A DNA stretch of 64,000 bases from an uncultured Pseudomonadota bacterium (GTDB taxonomy: Bacteria; Myxococcota_A; UBA796; SXON01): assembly GCA_903875225.1 (NCBI GenBank), contig CAIQVJ010000135.1, forward strand, positions 1 through 64,000. The letters are read 5' to 3'. The notes beneath the pieces are model-generated. The model was not told where the DNA came from. It did not search any database and saw only the letters and a list, made by a program, of their open reading frames with translations. A program made the translations under genes and the position numbers. Position 1 is the stretch's first letter. The number at the start of each line of letters is the position of its first letter. Below are positions 56,344 to 64,000 of the stretch, piece after piece.

Positions 56344-56858
56344 CCGAGCAGCCCGGAGACCGTCTCCGGGTCGGGCCCCGCCGCCGCGATCGTCTCGATC
56401 TCGCCGACGCTGTGCGCCCCGCGCATCTCCATGCACAGGTGGCGGGCGCGCAGCCGCACGATCACGGGGGCCTCGAGCGCCGCTGCGAGGTGCTGGGCCA
56501 CCTGCTCACCGAGGCGCTCCTGAAGCTGGGGCTGCCGCGCGAAGTGGTTCAGGACCGTGGGGATCGACCCGATACCCACGAGTCGCCCGCGGGGAAGGAA
56601 CCCGACGTCTGCTGTCCCAAAGAATGGCAGCAGGTGATGCACACACAACGAATAGAAAGGAATCCCGCGCACCACCACTGGCCCGTAGGAGGGAGTGAAC
56701 AGGGGCTGGAGGCCCGGCGCCTCGCCCCGGGGCGCGTGCTCCCGCAGCACCGAGAGCCACCGGAGGGCCGTGCCGTCCCCCTCGGGGTCACGCGAGTAGC
56801 CCAACGCGTCGAGCACCGCCTGGAGGTGGGCGGCGAGCCCATCATCGAGCGTCTTCAC
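56340..56858 (-). CDS. folE: GTP cyclohydrolase I
   Basis: This 172-residue enzyme makes dihydroneopterin triphosphate from GTP, the first step to folate or pterins. Visible are the zinc site SLCVHHLLPFFG, GLVGIGSIPTVLNHFARQPQLQERLGEQVAQHL-type helix and RHLCMEMRGAHS with the second Cys. It is shorter than most bacterial FolE proteins at the N-terminus. Its GTG start overlaps the amidase stop (GTGA) and its stop overlaps the ABC ATPase start, which is unusual company for folE. Confidence 0.9.
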   Translation of the reverse strand: MKTLDDGLAAHLQAVLDALGYSRDPEGDGTALRWLSVLREHAPRGEAPGLQPLFTPSYGPVVVRGIPFYSLCVHHLLPFFGTADVGFLPRGRLVGIGSIPTVLNHFARQPQLQERLGEQVAQHLAAALEAPVIVRLRARHLCMEMRGAHSVGEIETIAAAGPDPETVSGLLG

Positions 56859-58483
56859 CGCCGACGACGCCGGGCGAGCCCCGCCATCACCGCGCCAAGC
56901 GCCACACCGGCGAGCGAGCCCCCAGGCGCCGTGGCACAGCCACACCCCGAGCCGGCCTCACCCGCGAGCACGGGGTCCCCGGGCGGGCCTGGAAACCGGG
57001 TGGCGCTGTCCCCGTCTGGCGGGGCGGTGTCCCCGGGATCGGACGTGTCCGTACCGCCGCTCGTGTCGGTGTTCCCTCCCGTGTCGTCCGGGGATGTGCC
57101 CGGGAACAGCGCGATCGAGCACCAGTCCTGGGAGGAGGTGGTGGTCTTCGTGCAGGTGCCCTCGGCGTAGCCCGGGTAGGTCGCGTGCATCGTGTAGGTG
57201 CCGAACGGAACATCCTCGAAGCGGTAGTAGCCGTCTCCCGCGACGGTCGTGGCCTCTCCCGTCTCGGCGATCCAGACGTTCGCCCCCACCAGGTTGGCGC
57301 CGTTGTAGATGTCGCTGTCGCGCACGGCCCCGATGATCTCGCCGCCCGAGGTGCTGGTGCTGCCGTCGAGCAGGGACATGTAGTAGTCCCAGTCCCAACA
57401 CGAACCCGGATCGGTGTGATGGCCCGACCCGCCGTACCCGCTCCCGTCCGGGTCCGGGACCTCGTCGTGCCCGATGATGTGGGACCGATCGAGGGGGACC
57501 CCCTGCCGGTTGGCGATGTCGACCACCAGGGCGGCGGACCCCGCGTACATTGCATCCGTGAAGTAGCTGCAGTCACTCACGTAGCCCTCGTGCTCGATGC
57601 CGATGCTGCGCAGGTTGTAGTCCCAGTTGCCGGCGTGCCAGGCGACGTCTTCCTCCTTGACCATCTGCGTGATCTGACCGTCGCTCGACCGCACGACATA
57701 TTGGGAGCTGGCCTCGGCGCTGCAGTTGGCGAACCATGCGTAGGTCCCCGAATAGCTGCCCTCCGCCAGGTGTATGACGACCATGTCGATGTCCGCCGCG
57801 GTGCGCGAGTAGTCCGAGTAATTGTCGGCACACGCCGCATAGTACTGGTACGCAAGCGAACTGTCGCACGACGTGGGAGGCGGGTCCGCCACCAGGCCCG
57901 TGAGATCGAGGATCTCGGGTTGGATTGTGATCGGGCCCCACACGGTGTCCCGGGTGGCGCCCTCGTTCAGGGTCTCGAAGATGTACCGGGCGTACTGGTC
58001 CTGCAGGACCGGCTCCTCACGCCCCGAAAACGCACGGACAGCGTCCCACCAGGCCAGCAGGTCGCCCGCCGGAGGGAGGACGCCCCCGTTCGAGAGCCGG
58101 GCCTGGTCCGCGAGGATGGCGGCGGCACCGCGCACCTGCAGGCGCCAATCCGTGATGATCCGGTTGGGGTCCACCTCGAGCAGCGCGCCGGCGTGCTCCA
58201 GGGAGGGGTCCTGGTCCCCTTCCCGCAGGTCGAACAGCCCATAGCCGCCCCATCTCGTCTCCACGTCGGCGTTCCAGTGGCTCGCCTCCCACCCCAACGC
58301 CAGCAGGATCGGCGCGGGTACGCCGAACTCGGCAGCAGCGGCGTCCACCGCTCGGTCCAGGGCGCCACGCTGGAACCCGGGCACCGCCCGCTGGGGGATT
58401 GCCTGGGCGGGCACCACACCCTGAGGCGCCTGCGCAAGTACAGGAGAAACCTGAAGAAGACGGAGCGTGAGCAGGAGGAGCAT
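56855..58483 (-). CDS. N-acetylmuramoyl-L-alanine amidase with MYXO-CTERM tail
   Basis: This 542-residue protein has a signal peptide (MLLLLTLRLLQVSPVLAQ) and an N-terminal lytic-type helical domain (about 30-170, ALGWEASHWNADVE). The amidase_2 domain (about 210-365) follows, with zinc-site patterns VVIHLAEG, VAWHAGNWDYN, IGIEHEG and HHTDPGSCW. A carboxypeptidase-regulatory-like beta domain follows (DGYYRFEDVPFGTYTMHATYPGY), then a Thr/Asp linker and the MYXO-CTERM tail (CGCATAPGGS, helix, RRRRR). It would cut peptide from peptidoglycan at the surface. It heads the folE-ABC operon. Confidence 0.88.
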   Translation of the reverse strand: MLLLLTLRLLQVSPVLAQAPQGVVPAQAIPQRAVPGFQRGALDRAVDAAAAEFGVPAPILLALGWEASHWNADVETRWGGYGLFDLREGDQDPSLEHAGALLEVDPNRIITDWRLQVRGAAAILADQARLSNGGVLPPAGDLLAWWDAVRAFSGREEPVLQDQYARYIFETLNEGATRDTVWGPITIQPEILDLTGLVADPPPTSCDSSLAYQYYAACADNYSDYSRTAADIDMVVIHLAEGSYSGTYAWFANCSAEASSQYVVRSSDGQITQMVKEEDVAWHAGNWDYNLRSIGIEHEGYVSDCSYFTDAMYAGSAALVVDIANRQGVPLDRSHIIGHDEVPDPDGSGYGGSGHHTDPGSCWDWDYYMSLLDGSTSTSGGEIIGAVRDSDIYNGANLVGANVWIAETGEATTVAGDGYYRFEDVPFGTYTMHATYPGYAEGTCTKTTTSSQDWCSIALFPGTSPDDTGGNTDTSGGTDTSDPGDTAPPDGDSATRFPGPPGDPVLAGEAGSGCGCATAPGGSLAGVALGAVMAGLARRRRR

Positions 58484-58638
58484 GACGAACCCGTGGTCGA
58501 TGCGTGGATAACCCAGAGTCGCCGGGCCGAGCGAAAAAACCTGACCGGCACGGAGCCACCGGGTTAGCTCCGGGCGCGATTTTGTTGCCCGGCACACGCT
58601 CGGGCCTCTCTTTCCAGCCCCCGCATCCGGAGACCGCC

Positions 58639-61524
<2,886 letters not shown>

Positions 61525-61632
61525 CATTCCCCGGTTCCGGGAGGACGGCGTCTCCGCTCGGCCCCTCGCACCCCGGGGGGCAGATTGCGTGAACTGATCG
61601 TGCTTCACGGGTGCCGGTTGGTGCGGCTGGGG

Positions 61633-61638
61633 TAGACT
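61633..61638 (+). promoter_or_regulatory. TAGACT, candidate -10 element for a leaderless transcript
   Basis: TAGACT fits TANNNT and ends 7 nt before the ATG at 61646, which has no Shine-Dalgarno sequence. Confidence 0.45.
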
Positions 61639-61645
61639 ACCCGTC

Positions 61646-62296
61646 ATGCGCCTCCCCTGCCTCCTCGCACTGGCCACGCTGTGCGGCTCGATCACGCTCT
61701 CGCCTGCGTGGGCTGGCGATCCTGCTCCCAGCGCTCCTCCAGCGCCGCAGCCCGAGACCCCTTCCGCGGAGCCCGCACCGCCGCCCGAGACGCCCCCCGC
61801 CGAGACGCCCACGATTGCGGATCTGGCGCCCCGAAGCCCCCGTCAACGCCTGTGTGAGAGCGGCGACGGCGCCGCGTGCAGGTCCCTGGCGGACGCATTC
61901 AGCGCCGCGGGCGACTACCTCACGGCGATGTCGTACCTCGATCGTGCGTGCACGCTCAGCGACTCGCAGGGCTGCGCGGACGCTGCTTCCGCCTACCTGA
62001 CCGGAAACTACCACGGCACGGACTGCACGGACCTCGAACCCTGCCTGCTCATCGACCTCGATCTGGACAAGGGGTTCACCTTCGCGCAGAAGTCGTGCGC
62101 CGAGCAGAACGCGCTGGGCTGCTACCTCAAGGGCTTCGCGTACGAGAACGGGCTCGGCACGACGCAGAGCCACCTCACCGCCGTCGCCGTCTGGCGTCAG
62201 AACTGCAAGAAGCGCGCAGACGGCCACTCCTGCGTGGAGATGGGGATGGACCCGCCCATGCCCAGGCTGCCGAAGGAAAAGAAGCCCGGGAAATAG
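61646..62296 (+). CDS. secreted Cys-rich Sel1-like repeat protein
   Basis: This 216-residue protein has a signal peptide (cleaved near WAG) and a Pro/Glu-rich linker (about 25-60). Sel1/HCP-like helical repeats with paired cysteines follow: CESGDGAACRSLADAFSAAGDY, RACTLSDSQGCADAASAYL, KSCAEQNALGCYLKGFAYENG. Helicobacter Hcp-type proteins share this disulfide-per-repeat build. It is likely periplasmic or secreted, in protein binding. It is convergent with the M50-like gene. Confidence 0.82.
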   Translation: MRLPCLLALATLCGSITLSPAWAGDPAPSAPPAPQPETPSAEPAPPPETPPAETPTIADLAPRSPRQRLCESGDGAACRSLADAFSAAGDYLTAMSYLDRACTLSDSQGCADAASAYLTGNYHGTDCTDLEPCLLIDLDLDKGFTFAQKSCAEQNALGCYLKGFAYENGLGTTQSHLTAVAVWRQNCKKRADGHSCVEMGMDPPMPRLPKEKKPGK

Positions 62297-62335
62297 CATG
62301 ACGGGGCGGTCGGTCCTGAATTCTTCCCTACCCGC

Positions 62336-63010
62336 TCAAATCTTCTTCCGGTTCGCCCAGACGGCCATGCCGCCCAACACCAGCCAGCCGGCACCCCAGG
62401 CCATGGCCGGCACCCCCGTGAGACCTGCAAGCATCGAAGCGTCCGTGACCGCCCCGTCGGGCGCCCCGAACACGTCCGCCCGGATGTCTCCGAAGGCATA
62501 GAGCACGCTGTACACGCCGTAGAGCCGTACCACCGACGCCGCAACCCAGGGACTCGCCCGCACGCCGGCCCAGGTCAGGAACGTGCCCCAGATCAGCGTC
62601 CAGACGAACCCGAACGAGATCCACGGCATCCAGACGACGGCGACCGCGAGGCTCATGAGCCCCAGGCTCGCACACACGGCGCGGCTCCGGGTGACCAACC
62701 GCAACAGCCCGATCCCGAACAACAGGGAACCAAGGTATCCAGCGTTGAGGATCAGGAACCGGATCCCCCCTTCGCTCAGGGTCTCCCCGCCCTCGTCGAG
62801 CCCGAGGCGCAGCTGCAGTACGTGGCCGCCGGTGAGGAGGGTCATCAACGCGTGGCTCGCCTCGTGGGCGAAGACCACCGCGACAGAGAGCGGCCAGAGC
62901 GCCGGGGATCCCCACAGCCAGACGATCGCACCGAACGCCGCCGCGAGCGCCACGCGACCCCGGGTGCGCGGCTCCAGCACCGCCCGGCGCGGGCGATCCG
63001 GCACGCTCAC
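62336..63010 (-). CDS. M50B-like membrane metallopeptidase
   Basis: This 224-residue protein has about six membrane helices. HExxH occurs within a helix (VVFAHEASHALMTLLTGGHV), and LNAGYLGSLLFG follows, matching the M50B-like family of integral-membrane zinc proteases. Its GTG start overlaps the TGA of a MYXO-CTERM aminopeptidase (GTGA), so both are made together. A role in processing that partner is inference; the family's substrates are mostly unknown. Confidence 0.82.
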   Translation of the reverse strand: MSVPDRPRRAVLEPRTRGRVALAAAFGAIVWLWGSPALWPLSVAVVFAHEASHALMTLLTGGHVLQLRLGLDEGGETLSEGGIRFLILNAGYLGSLLFGIGLLRLVTRSRAVCASLGLMSLAVAVVWMPWISFGFVWTLIWGTFLTWAGVRASPWVAASVVRLYGVYSVLYAFGDIRADVFGAPDGAVTDASMLAGLTGVPAMAWGAGWLVLGGMAVWANRKKI

Positions 63011-64000
63011 CGGCGACGGCGCCACAGACCCACGCCGGCGCCCAGCACCCACATCCCGCCGAGCGCGCCGCTGCCAGCACTGTCACAGCCGCAGTCCGCC
63101 CCGCCCGGATCGCTCCCCGGCCGGTCGGGAGCCCCGGTGTCGATGGACGCGGTGTCCTGCAACGACGCCACGCACGCAGCCGTCGCGGTGCTGTCCAGGG
63201 CCCTCCGGTCCCTCGTCAACAGCCAGAGATCCGGGTCCAGTTCGACCTCGGACACGGCGTCGGCGGCGGAAAGCAGGGCGCACACCGAGCCTGCGGAGAG
63301 CGTGACCTTCGTGTCGAACGCCCTGCCATCTGCCTGGAACACCCGCAGGGGGACAGGCAGCGGCATCTCGGTATCGCCCTCGATGGCCACGACCACCCCG
63401 CCGTCCACGGCCTCGTAGCCGAACGACAAGGTGGGCTCGCCGGTGCCATACACATACCCGTCGAAGAACCAGGAGAGATCCGTACCCGTGCTTTCCTCGA
63501 AGCTCTGCTCGAACTCCGAGGTGCTCGCGTTGGCGTAGCCATACTGCTCGGTGTACCGCTGCAGTGCGAGGAAGAACGCGTCGTCGCCCACCAGGCCTCG
63601 CAACATGTGTACGACCCAGGAGCCCTTCTCGTAGACCGTGACGCCGAACAGGCTCCCCGGGTCATACAGCGGCGGATCGCCTTCCCCGTCCCGGCCCTGG
63701 TAGTAGGTGTCGCGTTGCCAGTCGAGGTACGCGGTGAGCCCCTCCTGGCCGTAGCTCCGCTCGTACCAGAGCGCCTCGGTGTAGCTCGCGAACCCCTCGT
63801 TGAGCCAGATGTCCCGCCAGTCAGCGAGCGTCACGTCGTCGCCGAACCAGTGGTGCGCAAGCTCGTGGACGTTCACAAGCTCGGCGTTCTCCCCCACGTA
63901 CACGTCCCCGAAGCTCGTGCACGTGGTGTTCTCCATCGCGCCGCCGAACGGCACGACGGCGTTTCCATAACGCTCCCAGGGGTAGGCCCCGTACGCCTCC
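63007..64000 (-). CDS. M1-family aminopeptidase with MYXO-CTERM tail (5' end outside window)
   Basis: The visible C-terminal part (over 330 residues) contains the exopeptidase motif GGAMEN and the zinc site HELAHHWFGDD with NEGFASY downstream, so it is an active M1-type enzyme. A helical/beta region follows, then a Thr/Asp/Pro linker and a MYXO-CTERM tail (CGCDSAGSGALGG, helix, RRRR). It would trim peptides outside the cell or on its surface. The start codon lies beyond 64000. It is coupled to the M50B-like gene. Confidence 0.9.
   Translation of the reverse strand, partial: EAYGAYPWERYGNAVVPFGGAMENTTCTSFGDVYVGENAELVNVHELAHHWFGDDVTLADWRDIWLNEGFASYTEALWYERSYGQEGLTAYLDWQRDTYYQGRDGEGDPPLYDPGSLFGVTVYEKGSWVVHMLRGLVGDDAFFLALQRYTEQYGYANASTSEFEQSFEESTGTDLSWFFDGYVYGTGEPTLSFGYEAVDGGVVVAIEGDTEMPLPVPLRVFQADGRAFDTKVTLSAGSVCALLSAADAVSEVELDPDLWLLTRDRRALDSTATAACVASLQDTASIDTGAPDRPGSDPGGADCGCDSAGSGALGGMWVLGAGVGLWRRRR

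Noticed and set aside
58484-58638. Glycine riboswitch upstream of gcvP
   Set aside because: No recognisable paired-aptamer motif by eye and only about 155 bp available; a covariance search would settle it.

Overview
The window is about 64 kb of high-GC bacterial chromosome, densely packed on both strands. Three proteins end in a MYXO-CTERM-type tail (a CGC or CGCD cluster, a hydrophobic stretch and an Arg-rich end): the giant protein at 33989-39520, the amidase at 56855-58483 and the truncated aminopeptidase at 63007-64000. Together with MopE-like Asp/Cys repeats and many lipoproteins, this points to Myxococcota. The precise lineage cannot be read from the sequence. I saw no insertion sequence, prophage, CRISPR array, rRNA or tRNA.

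Layout. 1-310: a 51-bp tandem repeat. 311-1799: a radical SAM/SPASM enzyme overlapping a small Asp/Cys-rich protein. 1861-4386: two lipoproteins, a TonB-like protein and RecX. 4483-10826: a triple-YbjQ protein, a rhodanese-like protein joined to a soluble lytic transglycosylase, a membrane protein, a lipoprotein and a GT2 glycosyltransferase. 10963-13545: cysK-cysE and a pentapeptide-repeat protein. 13589-20335: envelope proteins, a beta-propeller phosphoesterase, an acyl-CoA carboxylase carboxyltransferase and a lone type IV pilin. 20394-26897: secreted unknowns and a paired M16 peptidase system. 26948-33263: a propeller protein with a CobW GTPase, a lipoprotein with an SGNH hydrolase, a HEAT/TPR-like protein and a very acidic protein. 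33295-41630: a dienelactone-hydrolase homologue lacking its nucleophile, the 1843-residue surface protein, an OmpA/thrombospondin-3 protein and a DUF481 protein. 41995-51840: a CotH-like lipoprotein, an SDR, a rhomboid-like pseudoprotease, MurJ, lysS-lolC-lolD and a degenerate receiver. 51855-64000: a sulfotransferase, RNase G, an amidase-folE-ABC transporter operon, glycine dehydrogenase, a Cys-rich Sel1-like protein, and an M50-like protein coupled to an M1 aminopeptidase.

How the genes work together. Most of the content concerns building, remodelling and decorating the cell envelope: lytic transglycosylase, amidase, MurJ, Lol transporter, TonB, OmpA and MYXO-CTERM proteins. Housekeeping islands cover cysteine synthesis, lysyl-tRNA, glycine cleavage, RNase G and RecX. 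Operons are compressed: ATGA, GTGA and TTGA overlaps, and twice a stop codon followed with no gap by GTG.

The strongest unexplained signal is in the gene starts. Many transcription-unit leaders lack a Shine-Dalgarno sequence but carry a TA step 12-13 nt before the start codon, where the -10 element of a leaderless transcript would lie. At 33966/33989 a single TA step is positioned for two divergent genes.
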